The position numbers and the translations under genes are program-made. This document shows positions 35,125 to 45,026 of a stretch of 64,000 bases of DNA, piece by piece; within the stretch, counting starts at the first letter, position 1, and each line of letters opens with the position of its first letter. A model generated the notes under the pieces. The model saw only the letters and a list, made by a program, of their open reading frames with translations. It was not told the origin of the DNA and made no database searches. Origin of the DNA: Solanum dulcamara (lineage: Eukaryota; Streptophyta; Magnoliopsida; Solanales; Solanaceae); the NCBI RefSeq assembly GCF_947179165.1, contig NC_077239.1, positions 68,242,634-68,306,633 of the forward strand. The letters run 5' to 3'.

Positions 35125-35285
35125 ACTTGAAAATCTCACCCATGAAAGGTGTAATGTGTTTTGGTAAAAAGGAAAGCTTAATCCCTAATATGTAAGCCTA
35201 TATCAGATTTTGAAGCATATTGGAAAGGTAGCATATGAGTTGGGGTTACCTTCGGAGTTGTCATTGGTGCACCCAGTACTGAATA
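35120..35285 (+). pseudogene. pol: T3 integrase, second part (C-terminal)
   Basis: It reads YLKISPMKGVMCFGKK, then YQILKHIGKVAYELGLPSEL and VHPV, the C-terminal domain of chromovirus integrase, and continues the frame broken at 27713. The normal VFHVSML continuation is not reached: between 35281 and 35286 the sequence becomes Athila LTR. The chromodomain-like tail and 3' LTR of T3 are therefore missing. Confidence 0.88.
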
Positions 35286-36510
35286 TGATGATGGCTCATG
35301 AAGGCTGGCCAAGGAAGATTTGGGAATATTTCTAAGGATAGCACTACAGGCCCTAGTACGGGCCATAGTCAGTACCATAAGGTGTTGTGCTTTCCCGTGA
35401 ATATATGAAGGCCACCATGTGGTGGAACTAAGTCAATACCACGAAGAAGATCTATGGAGCATGAAATCAGTGCGGTCCGCAGTTTGTGGGCGTGAACTGT
35501 GCCGACTTAAGTTTTCCTAGTGGATTTAGGATTAGGTTTTGTATTTCTATAAATACCTAAATTTATTATGTTTTTAAGGTTATGCAGTATTATTATATTT
35601 TTGGTTATTATTGTGAACAACATTGAGAAGCACATTCTACTACTTCTTGAGATTGATTCTTGAAATATAATTTCAATTTTCATTCTTGATTCGTGGTTCA
35701 TGTGTGTGATTCAAGGTTTGCTTCTTCTTTCGCATAGGTATTGATTTGTGAATTCTACATAAATTCTTATTCCTTTACTTATAATTATGAGTAGTTAAGC
35801 CCACAACTAGGGTTGTGGGAAGCATGGCAACATAACGATGTAGGCAAATGTGTAGGGTGATTTTCGTTGAGTATTTTGCATGTATTGTGATTTTTCTTCA
35901 TCTAAAAGTCTTTCTTAATGAGTGAAAGCATTGGGACATGCCCGTATTCATTTCTTTCCCGGGAGGGAGATAGTGATTAGGAAAAGATTATCACAACAGT
36001 AATTTAGGGAAATAAAACTTCATCTAAGTTACTTGAGTTCGGGAGGGGATAGTACTCTAAGGTCAAAAAAGAGGGTTAGTAAAGCATACATACTGAGACT
36101 GGGAGAGGATGAATGAAATTCATCTAAGAAGGACCAGGAGGAAATATAGATATTACATAACTTGCTAGATTTTAAATGCAATGCATTGAAACGTTACCAC
36201 TAACACAATTAGTTTGTTGAGTTAAATGTCATGGGGAACACAATTCTAGCTAAATTCTTTTATTATTCACAACCTAATCATTAGTTACTTTGCTAAAGCT
36301 TCATTAAGTGTTACTAAATCAATAAAAAAAAACTCCCCATTTTACTTTATGCCCTTTTGTCTTGGGGAAGTAGAAACTACAACTGAAAAGTGCTTCCTAA
36401 TAGACTTATTTCAACCTATTCCCCATGGGATCGACCCCGACTCTTAGTTGGGTAAATAGACTGCTAATGATTGTCTATATTTTTTTTAGAAGTATAATTA
36501 AACGTTATCA
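35286..36510 (+). repeat. 5' LTR of Athila-2, first ~307 bp missing
   Basis: From TGATGATGGCTCATGAAGG it follows the 3' LTR from 55398 onward and ends AACGTTATCA at 36510, right before the PBS. A TATA-like CTATAAATACC at about 35547 is shared by the other LTRs (TTCTATAAATA near 14516 and 55659), suggesting the old promoter. The upstream end is a deletion joint with T3. Confidence 0.88.
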
Positions 36511-36514
36511 AAAA

Positions 36515-36532
36515 TAGCACCATTGTCAGGGA
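36515..36532 (+). promoter_or_regulatory. Athila-2 primer-binding site, tRNA-Asp type, decayed
   Basis: TAGCACCATTGTCAGGGA lies 4 nt after the LTR. The usual Athila PBS, TGGCGCCGTTGCCGGGGA, complements the 3' end of plant tRNA-Asp. The five differences are all G-to-A or C-to-T. Confidence 0.85.
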
Positions 36533-36708
36533 ATACTACTGTGAAATACTCTATTAGTTGCTAATTCAATTTGTAGTTCTATTTCCTAATTTTACTTTTT
36601 GTTTCTTATTTTTGTATTTGAAGGGAACAGGTACTACATGCCCAATACCATAGTAAAGGTGAACCACTATTTTCTTATGATTCTGGATTGCAAAAGTCAA
36701 TTTAGAAA

Positions 36709-38060
36709 ATGAATGTGCAAGAGCGTGAAGCGCATAGGCTGAGAGAGCTTGCTGAAAATCAAGTCAGGGATGATGCTGGCAAGAAAGGTGAACTAAATGA
36801 TGTGCTGAGGGGCATAGATCAGAGACCTGCGAACTTTGCCCTATTTGATGATGATGTTGATATATATGGCGCGAGAGCAACTGGAGCTATATTCCTACCA
36901 CCACCACCTCTAGGTTTAAAGTTCACTATCACTAGTACCATGCAGCAAATTTTGAAGATAAAAGGAACATTTAGTGGAACAGCAAGTGATGATGCCAACC
37001 AACACATAATGAACTTTATTTCCACCAACAAGTCATTTAAAATCCCTGGGTTAGCGAATCAGTCATACGACTACGCCTGTTTCCATTGTCTCTATCTAGG
37101 GAGGTATTAACATAGTTGAATGAGCTCCCACATGAATCTATCACAACCTAGATGGAGTTGAGGGAAGCATTTATGGAGAGGTTCTTCCCATTATCCAAGA
37201 AGCTATAAATTAAGGATGAGATTAGTTCTTACAAACAGCTACTTACCGAAGCAGTGCGTGAGACTTGGGAGAGATTCAGGCAAAAGTTAAAACAGTATCC
37301 AAATCACAACTTGACTGATGAGCACTTGAAGAAGGTATTTTACAGGTCTTGTAACTTTGTGACCAAGCCGGTTATAGATGCGTCTTGTGGTGGTTCATTT
37401 ATGGTAAGAACATTTCAAGAAGCTACAATAATTTTAGATTAGCTCTTAAAGAATAATAGAGCCTGGTATACTAGAGACACTAATATGGGAGGTTTTGGCT
37501 TTATATTTGAGATGTCAATGGAGCAAAGGCAAAAGAAAGAGGAGCGTGATCAAGACATGGCTCACATGAGGATGCATTGGGATTTGTTAACCAAACGCTT
37601 GTTAGTTGGAGCCCTAGAGAGGGTGAAAGTAGTGGATACTGGAAGTCGATATGATAAATCAGATTTTGATTATGAGGATGAAGCCAAGTTTCTGAATAGC
37701 CAGGGGGTTTCTGGATATTTAGCTTTGAGAACCAAGGTCAAAACCTTTGAAGAGATAACTACTTTGACTGGACCAGAAATCGTGATCAAGGAAATTGGCA
37801 GAACAAAGACAACTTCAAGAACAATAGAAGTGGGGTATATATGCCACCTATGAACAAAGATTGGGCCAAAAATAATAATGTTAACTCTAAGCTGGAAGAA
37901 ATAATGACAAAGGTCTCATAGAAGGTTAAGGCAACTGAGTCTGGGATCAAAGATATGCGAGGCAATATGACCAATATTAGCCAATTGGTTGGTTCTTACT
38001 CTACCTCTATCAAGTAGTTAGAGTACCAGATGGGATAGTTGTCACAACTTTAAATTAGAG
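36709..38060 (+). pseudogene. gag: Athila-2 gag (decayed)
   Basis: The ATG at 36709 opens 133 codons. It has AELPPPPPLGLKF-like sequence (36890-36925), the capsid start FSGTASDDANQHIMNFIS (36970-37023), and FKIPGLANQSYDYACF in place of the usual FRLFPFSL region. After a frameshift near 37095, the gag core continues with ETWERFRQKLKQYPNHNLTD (37263-37322) and DASCGGSFMVRTFQEA (37377-37424). The tail (37485-38060) holds a linker, RNQGNWQNKDN-like sequence in a shifted frame (37780) and a LEYQMG-LSQL motif. Stops near 37108, 37441, 37918 and 38017 break it. No zinc knuckle is seen. Confidence 0.85.
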
Positions 38061-38677
38061 GAAGACTGGTACTTTACCTAGTGACACAGTGCAAAACCCT
38101 AGGAAATATAGGCAATGCATGGCAGTGACAACAAGGAGTGGTAAGGTACTTTATGACACTATTATTGCAGACACTAAAAAGATAAAAGATGCAGTTTTTG
38201 AGATTGATGGGTATGCAAGGCATCAGGTAGATAAGGTAGTTATATTTGATGACGATGGTGAGATTGATGAGATGGTATTGGAGCAGAAAAAGACTGATGA
38301 AAACAATGGTACCAAGCAATCTAAGGTAGAGGTACCTTACCCATTGCCACATGTTAGCAATCTACCGCATCTATTTCCTTATAGATTAAAGAAAAAGGCT
38401 GAGGATAGAAACTTTCTGAAGTTTATTTGTATGCTCAAGGAGATATCAATCAACATTCCATTGGTGTAGGCATTAGAGAAAATGTTAGGTTATTCCAAGT
38501 TCATGAAGTATTTGGTTACAAAGTAGAGAATAATGTCTTTTGAGCCAGCCGACAATCTACATCACTGCAACACCATTGCTATAAGGTCCTTGGTTGAAAA
38601 GAAGGAAAATTTGGGTGTGTTCACCATACCTTGCACTATTGGTTCATTTGAATTCACAAGGGACCTATGTTATTTGA
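38061..38677 (+). pseudogene. pol: Athila-2 protease region, cut off by T5 junction
   Basis: MAVTTRSGKVL at 38119-38151 is the conserved start of this Athila region. Then come PYPLPHVSNLPHLFPYRLKK (38338-38397), FLKFICMLKEISINIPLV (38413-38466) and FTIPCTIGSFEFTRDLCYL (38620-38676). The next residues should be the protease core (Asp-x-Gly followed by the ASIN motif), but the sequence turns into T5 gag at about 38677. Stops at 38467-38469 and 38524-38526 are present. Confidence 0.85.
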
Positions 38678-39375
38678 GAAATGAGTCATTGAGAGAGGCA
38701 AAGATATGGAGCTGATAGAATAAGAAGTTCAAAGGTGCCTTTCTAGACCACTTCTTTCCATTGGAGCTAAGGGAGGACAAGATACAAGAGTTCATCAACC
38801 TTCGCTAAGGAAGTATACGTGTGAGGGAGTATTCCCTAAAATTCACTAAATTGTCCAAGTATGCTTCCTTTATAGTCTCCGACCTGAGGGCAAGGATTAA
38901 CAAGTTCATCTCCGGTGTCTCTAGCTTGGTGTCTAAAGAATACAAAATAGACATGTTGGTCAAAAACATGAACATCTACCGACTCATGACATATGTGGAG
39001 CAAATTGAAAAAGAGAAGTTAGGGGAGAGGTCAAGAGGGTTCAAGAAGGCTAGAGTGGATGGTGGAGGGTTCAATCCTCAAAGGCTCGGTTATGATAGTA
39101 ATGGAAAGGGCCAAGGTGGGCAACAGTCATGGGGTACAGTTCCACCAATACTCCTCCTCCTAGGCTCAACAATAACAAGGGTACTAACCCGGTGGTTCCA
39201 ATAAAGAACGTTGGCACTAAAACTTTCCCCACTTGAAAGAAGTATGGAAGGACACACGAAGGGGACTATTTAGCCGGCTCTAATGCATGCTTCAAATGTG
39301 TCAAGATGGGCCACCATGCTAGAGATTGTAGAGGTGGTGGTGGTGTTAGGCCTCAAGGACAAATTCCTCATGGTC
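38678..39375 (+). pseudogene. gag: T5 gag, N-terminal part missing
   Basis: It begins within the capsid region. FKGAFLDHFFPLELREDKIQ (38730-38789), then REYSLKFTKLSKYASFIVSD (38824-38883) and the polar linker to 39200. A CCHC zinc knuckle with CFKCVKMGHHARDC is intact at 39288-39329 and is followed by a Gly-rich run. The first knuckle is lost (TWKKYG...EGDYL). TAA at 38807-38809 and shifts near 39200 and 39240 break the frame. Confidence 0.88.
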
Positions 39376-39985
39376 AACAAGCTCAAGTAGGTGTCCAATA
39401 TACCAACCACTTTTATGCTTTACATGGAATACAAGAGGTTGAGAAAGCAATCAATGTTATTATTGATCTATTAAAGGTCTTTGATTTTGATGTGTATGCA
39501 TTGTTAGATCTGGGTGAAAATATGTCATTTGTTACCCCATTATTAGCTAATAGGTTTGATGTGTTATCCGAAATGTTAGTAGAGCCTTATTTGGTGTCTA
39601 CTCCCATTGGTGAGTTGGTTGTTTCTAGAAAAGTCTATAAGAGATATCTCGTATCTATCTTGCATAAAGTTATTCCTTGTGATTTCATTGAGCTTGACAT
39701 GGTAGATGTTGATTTTATACTTGGGATGGATTAGTTGCATGTATCTTATGCCTCTATAGATTGTAGGACTCATCGAGTCAAGTTTAAATTTCCAAGTAAT
39801 TCTATTCTTGAATGGAAGGGTCATGATTCAGTAATAAAGGGTAAGTTCATTTCTTGTCTTAAGGCCTAAAAGTTAATTGTTAAAGGTTGCATCTATCACA
39901 TAGTGAGGGTTAGGGATGTCAACTCTGAAAGGCTTTCATCGAGTCGGTTCCCATAGTTAATGAGTTTTTTGATGTCTTTCCCGAT
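39376..39985 (+). pseudogene. pol: T5 aspartic protease and linker (pol)
   Basis: It is open to 39734. TNHFYALHGIQE, then VFDFDVYALLDLGENMSFVT (39477-39536), where the catalytic triplet reads Asp-Leu-Gly, and LHKVIPCDFIELDMVDVDFI (39660-39719). After the TAG at 39732-39734 the linker continues with DCRTHRVKFKFPSN-like sequence. It sits between gag and RT. Membership of the retropepsin family is clear; activity is not expected. Confidence 0.87.
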
Positions 39986-40868
39986 GATCTTTCGAGTGTC
40001 CCTCCCAAAAGGGAAGTTGATCTTGGTATTGATCTTCTCCCCGATACCCAAACTATCTCAATTCCTCCTTATCAAATAGCCCCGAAGGATTTAAAGGAGT
40101 TGAAGGAATAATTGAAAGACTTATTGGACAAAGGGTTCATAAAGCCAATTATTTTACCATGGGGTGCCCCCATATTGTTTGTAAGTAAAAATGATGGATC
40201 GCTTCTGATGTGCATAGATTACCATCAATTGAATAAGGTGACCATTAAGAACAAGTAACCAATCCCTAGAATAGATGATTTGTTTGATAAATTATAAGGG
40301 CAAGTCACTTTTCCAAGATCGATCTTCAATTCTGCTATTACCAATTAAGGGTAAGGGAGTGTGACATTCCCAAATAAAATTCCAAATAAGGTATTTCCTC
40401 TTTGAGTTTGTGGTGATGTCGTTCGAGTTGACGAATGCACCAGTGGTGTTTATTGATATAATAAATAGGGTGTTCAAACCCTACTTTTATCGTAGTTTTC
40501 ATTGAAGACATCTTGATTTACTCTTGGGGTGAGGAAGAGCATAAGAATCACTTGAGATTTGTGCTCCAAACCTTAAGGGATAGGTAATTTTTTGGAAAAT
40601 TTAGTAAGTGTGAATTTTAGTTGAAAGAGGTGGCATTTGTTGATCACATAGTATCTGGTGATAGATCAAAGTTGATCTTAAGCAGATGGAGGTGGTTAAG
40701 AATTGGCCTAGACCATTGTCTCCTTTATACATTAAGAGCTTTTCGAGTTTAGCCGGGTATTATAGAAGGTTCGTTGAAGGATTTTCTTCTATCTCATCTT
40801 CTATGATGAAATTGACCGAAACAAAGGCAAAATTTATATGGACGGATGAGTGTGAAAAGAGTTTTTAA
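39986..40868 (+). pseudogene. pol: T5 reverse transcriptase with FIED in place of FIDD
   Basis: [20 protein letters not shown] (about 39990-40050), [11 protein letters not shown] region (40118-40150), then [20 protein letters not shown] (40158-40217) and [13 protein letters not shown]. The palm motif reads [11 protein letters not shown], so the first catalytic Asp is Glu at 40504-40506. Positions 40686-40868 hold NWPRPLSPL and the FSSLAGYYRRFVEGFSS segment. Stops at 40258-40260, 40298-40300 and elsewhere, and shifts near 40390 and 40490, break it. Confidence 0.88.
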
Positions 40869-41216
40869 ACTTTGAAAGATCGACTTACCTCCGCTCCTTT
40901 TTTGACTCTACCGGAGGGATTAGAAGGGTTTATGGTTTATTATGATGCTTCGAAGATTGGTTTGGGTTGTGTCTTGATGCAAAACTATAAGGTTGTAGCC
41001 TATGCTTCTAGACAATTGAAATTGCATGAGCGTAACTACCCTACCCATGACCTTAGGTTAGCTGCCATTATTTTTTCTTTAAAGAATTTATGGCATTACC
41101 TATATGGGGTACAAGTAGATGTCTTCACTGACCATAAGAATCTACAATATATGTTCACTCAAAAAGATCTCAATCTAAGGCAAAAGAGGTGACTTGAACT
41201 CCTCAAAGACTATGAC
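40869..41216 (+). pseudogene. pol: T5 RNase H (pol)
   Basis: It is open for 106 codons from 40872. [20 protein letters not shown] continues to [14 protein letters not shown] with the first catalytic Asp (40941-40943). [20 protein letters not shown] follows, then [14 protein letters not shown] with the Asp of FTDH near 41130. The stop TGA at 41190-41192 replaces an Arg/Trp codon before LELLKDYDM. Confidence 0.88.
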
Positions 41217-42444
41217 ATGTGTATTACTATCAATGTACTTAGTAGAGTATCTATGGGGAGTGTAGTCCATGTTGATGAAGGAAAGAGGGAGTTAGTAAAG
41301 GAGATTCACTGGTTGGCTAGATTAGGTATAAAGTTGAGTGGTTCTGATGATGGTGGTATGGTTGTTCATAATGGGTCCGAATCCTCTTTGGTGGTAGATG
41401 TTAAGTCAAAAAAAGACCTTGACCTGGCATTTGTGGAGTTAAAGTAGTTGGCGAAGGAAAAGAAGGTAGAGTTCTTTTTACAAGGGGGAGAGGAAGGTAT
41501 TACCCTACCAAGGTGGGTTATGTGTTTCGGATGTTGTTGGCCTAAGGATTTATATTTTGAAGGAGGCTATTAATTCTCCATACTCTATTTATCCCATTTC
41601 GACAAAAATATAACGAGACTTAAAAGAGATCTATTGGTGAAGCGGCATGAACAAAGACATAGCAAAGTTTGTGGTCGAGTGTTCAAATTGCCAAAAAGTT
41701 AATGCAGAACAACAAAGGATGGGTGGCATAGCACAAGATATTGAAATACCTACTTGAAAGTGGGAAGATGTGAATATAAATTTTGTAGTGGGTTTGCCTC
41801 GTACTCAGAAGCATCAGGATTCAATTTGGGGGAAGAATATGCTAAGTTATATATTCGGTATTTGGGTAGGTTGCATAGTGTGCTATTTTTAATTATTTTG
41901 GATCATGGTACTTAATTCACTTCTTACTTTTGGAAATCATTTAAAAAGGGTCTTGGTTATAAAGTAAAGTTAAGCACCGCATTCTATCCTCAAACTAATG
42001 GGCAAGCTGAATGGATAATTCAAACACTAGTAGATATGTTAAGGGCTTGTGTGTTGGAGTTCAAAGAGAGTTGGGATAATTATCTACCGCTTATCGAGTT
42101 TTCCTATAATAATAGCTACCACTCAAGTACTGAGATGATGCCATTTGAGGCTTTATATAGGAGATGGTGTAAGTCTCCGGTTGGTTAGTTTGAAGTAGGT
42201 GAGATAACCTTGTTGGTCCTCGATTTGGTACTTGATGCTTTGGAGAAGCTGATAGTCATTAGGGGAAGATTGAAAATGTCTCAAAGTCTCCAAAATTCTT
42301 ATTCCAATACTACAAGAAAGGATTTTGAGTTTAATGTAGATGATTGGGTATATTTGAAGATTTTACCCATGAAGGGTGTAGTATAGTTTGGTAAGAAAGA
42401 AAAATTGGGTCCTATGTATGTAGGGCCTTATAAGATCTTAAAAC
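41217..42444 (+). pseudogene. pol: T5 integrase, first part (split by T6)
   Basis: The open stretch 41217-41445 holds SRVSMGSVVHVDE and VHNGSESSLVVDVK. The zinc region is CSNCQKVN at 41681-41704. The core has D1 changed to Asn in NINFVVGLPRT near 41774, a deletion after DSIWG, and D2 in ILDHGT near 41899. GQAEWIIQTLVDML follows near 42001-42042; the Glu is present. The C-terminal lead-in LPMKGVV-FGKKEKLGP ends at YKIL-K near 42440, where T6 is inserted. Many stops are present. Confidence 0.85.
42440..42444. repeat. Target-site duplication of T6, left copy
   Basis: AAAAC stands directly before the LTR start TGTAAG and is repeated exactly at 47249-47253, directly after the other LTR end ATGACA. 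Confidence 0.92.
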
Positions 42445-42925
42445 TGTAAGAGCCTGAAAGTTAGAAAGTTGAAACCAAGGAAATAACTCTCAAAATATTG
42501 AACTGACCTATATGAATGGTCAATCTATGGCTCATAGAGCTCTTTACGGCTCATAAAGTTGAGTCGTAGAGTGACCCCTCGAGAAAAATGAGATGTTTCC
42601 CTTATAAAAGGTTCTACATCCTAAGAGGATTAATCGTCCTCATTTTTACAGATCGTAGGAACCTCTCGTAAACCAAACCTCAGAGGCCTTGTTCAAAGAT
42701 CCCTTAATACCAAGTCTATAGCTTGTCAGGACGGGTCATAGAATTTGTTACATGTCGTAACAATGACTCATGACAAATCTTTAGAGACCCTCCAATTTGC
42801 TTATTTTGGGAGCTACAGGATGAGCCCAAAGAATGACTCATTTTCTTTATGACAGGTTGTAAACTAGAGTCATTCCAAAACTTCAGAGACTTGATTTTTT
42901 TTATAGTTTTCTCAGACTTGCAAGA
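42445..42925 (+). repeat. 5' LTR stub of T6
   Basis: TGTAAGAGCCTGAAAGTTAG... aligns with the start of the 3' LTR at 45027 through ...TTCTCAGACTTGCAAGA (about 42924). It then breaks off into RNase H. Palindromic ACGGCTCGTAG-type motifs are seen in both LTRs (42530-42560; 45110-45140). Confidence 0.9.
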
Positions 42926-44771
42926 TGAGTCGTATATTGTGATTCCTCAATGGTTGGTCTTGGTTGTTTATTGATGCAACATGGTAAGGTAATAACATAT
43001 GCTTCTAGGCAACATAAGGTGCATGAACGGAACTATCCAACCCATGATCTTGAACTAGCAGTGGTTGTGTTTGCTCTGAAAATTTGGAGAAACTATTTTT
43101 ATGGTGTCCATGTGGATGTGTTCACCGACCATAAGAGTTTACAATATATTTTTAAACAAAAAGACTTGAACCTTCGACAAAGGAGATGTCTTGAATTGTT
43201 GAAAGATTATGATATGAGTGTGTTGTATTATTTGGGCGAGGGAAATATGGTTGATGATGCACTAAGTAGGTTGTCCATGAGAAGTGTGGCACATATTGAA
43301 GAAGATAATAAAGAAATGATTAAAGATGTTCATAGGTTGGCACGTTTAGGTGTGCGTTTTGTTGATTCTAATGGTGGAGGTGTTCTTGTTCATAATGGTT
43401 CAGAATTGTCTCTTGTAGCGGATGTCAAGGCCAATCAAGACCAAGATCTAATGTTGGTCGAGTTAAAGAATTCAGTGCCTGAAAAAGCTATTGAGTCTTT
43501 TTCCCAAGGGGAAGATAGTGTACTACGTTACCAAGATAGGTTGTATGTACCCAATGTTAATGGGTTGAGAGAGTTGATATTGAATGAATCCCATAGTTCC
43601 CAATATTTGATTCATCCGGGTTCCACCAAGATGTATTGTGACTTGAGGAAGGTGTTTGTATCCATGTGTCTAAATTGCCAACAAGTTAAAGTTAAGGATC
43701 AAAGACTAGAAGGTCTAGCCTAAGACATTGAGATTCATATTTAGAAGTGGGAAGATGTGAATATTTCATAATGGGTTTTCCTTGTACTAAGAAGCAACTT
43801 GATTCCATTTGGGTTGTTGAATATTGAATGATCGAGTCGGATAATTTTCTATCGATTAAGACTTCCTATGGCACCAAAGATTATGCTAAGTTGTATGTAC
43901 GTGAGTTTGTAAAACTTTATGGTATGCCCTTGTCTATCATATCAGATTGAGGTACACAATTCACTTCACATTTTTTGTAGTCATTTCAAAAGTGTCTTAG
44001 TACATAGGTTAATTTGAGCCCTCTTTTCATCCTCAACTTTAGAGGATATGTTAAGGGTGTGTGTTATTGAATTTAAAGAAAGTTGGGATGAACATTTGCC
44101 ATTGATTGAGTTTGCGTATAACAATAGTTATCACTCTAGAATCTAAATGGCTCTTTTTAAAGCATTATATGGGAGGAGATGTGATCCTCAGTGGGATGGT
44201 TTGAAGTTGGTGCGATGGCCTTAATTGGTCTAGATTTGGTTATCGATGCTATGGAAAAGGTAAGACTCATAAAGGAGAGGTTGAAGATGGCTCAAAGTCG
44301 TCAAAATTCCTTTTACGATGTTAGGAAAAAAGAGCTTGAATTTGAAGTGGATGATTGGGTCTATTTGAAGATTTCACCCATGAAGGTGTAATGTGTTTTG
44401 GAAAGAAAAGGAAATTGAGTCCTAGATACGTTGGACCTTACAAGATATTGAGATGTGTTGGAAAAGTGGCTTATGAGTTAGATTTTCACTTCGATTTAGA
44501 CATGGTTCACCCGGTGTTTCATGTATCTATTTTGAGGAAGTTCGTGGCTGATCTAAACTCCATTGTGCCCTTGAAAGATGTAAGTGTTGACGAATATTTG
44601 ACTTATGAAGAAGTTTCGGTGAAAATCTTAGACCGGCAAGTTAAGAAGTTAAGAAACAAAGAAGTTGTGTCCGTCAAAGTGTTATGGAGGAATCAACAAG
44701 TACAAAGTGCTACTAGGGAGGCGGAAGCGAATATGATTAAATGTTACCCATACCTCTTTCCTTCTACTTAA
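42926..44771 (+). pseudogene. pol: T6 RNase H, integrase and chromodomain-like tail (pol)
   Basis: It starts inside RNase H with VVYCDSSMVGLGCLLMQ. The long open stretch 42950-43723 runs through FTDHKSLQYIF, RRCLELLKDYDMSVLYY, LSRLSMRSVAHIEED and the zinc-binding CLNCQQVKVKDQ (43672-43707); the usual WWNGMKKDIAEFVAK segment before it is shortened. The core is damaged: the D1 region is lost near 43760, while D2 is present in IISD-stop-GTQF near 43945. The end part has LKISPMK (44367-44387), PRYVGPYKILRCVGKVAYEL (44420-44479), VHPVFHVSILRKF and the tail VKVLWRNQQVQSATREAEA, closing at TAA 44769-44771. Confidence 0.92.
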
Positions 44772-45026
44772 TCCTAAAGTAGTAAGTTGTTCCTATTCAA
44801 GCTAGTTGAACTCTTACGTATTCAGTTCATCCTATATCATTCATATGCATGCATGTTCCTGAAAGAGTTGATTTTAAAGTCATGATTTTATGATAAGTTG
44901 AAGTTTTCATGTTCCATGAATTTTAAGATGTCATCATGTTTATGTTGGATTGCTACTCCTTTTTTCGTGTCCTCCCTATGATAAGTTAATATCATATGAG
45001 GAAGAATGTTTCCAAATGGGAGATAT
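44772..45026 (+). other. T6 3' spacer and polypurine tract
   Basis: Non-coding stretch between the pol stop and the 3' LTR. It ends with AAATGGGAGATAT (45014-45026), a purine-rich run directly before TGTAAGACCCC. The same arrangement (GGGGGGGATAT) precedes the T5 LTR. Confidence 0.8.

Larger units (their letters stand above)
20831..35285 (+). mobile_element. T3: chromovirus-like Ty3/gypsy element, interrupted by T4
   Basis: T3 occupies 20831-27713 and resumes at 35120-35285 after T4. It has an LTR, initiator-Met PBS, gag with zinc knuckle, protease, RT, RNase H and integrase in Ty3/gypsy order. Its chromodomain-like region and 3' LTR are gone: at about 35286 it runs into the LTR of Athila-2. 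TTGAG (20826-20830) is the probable 5' target duplication; its partner is lost. Motifs such as KISPMKG and LKDYDMSVLYHP resemble the Tekay/Del branch. All frames are broken. Confidence 0.88.
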
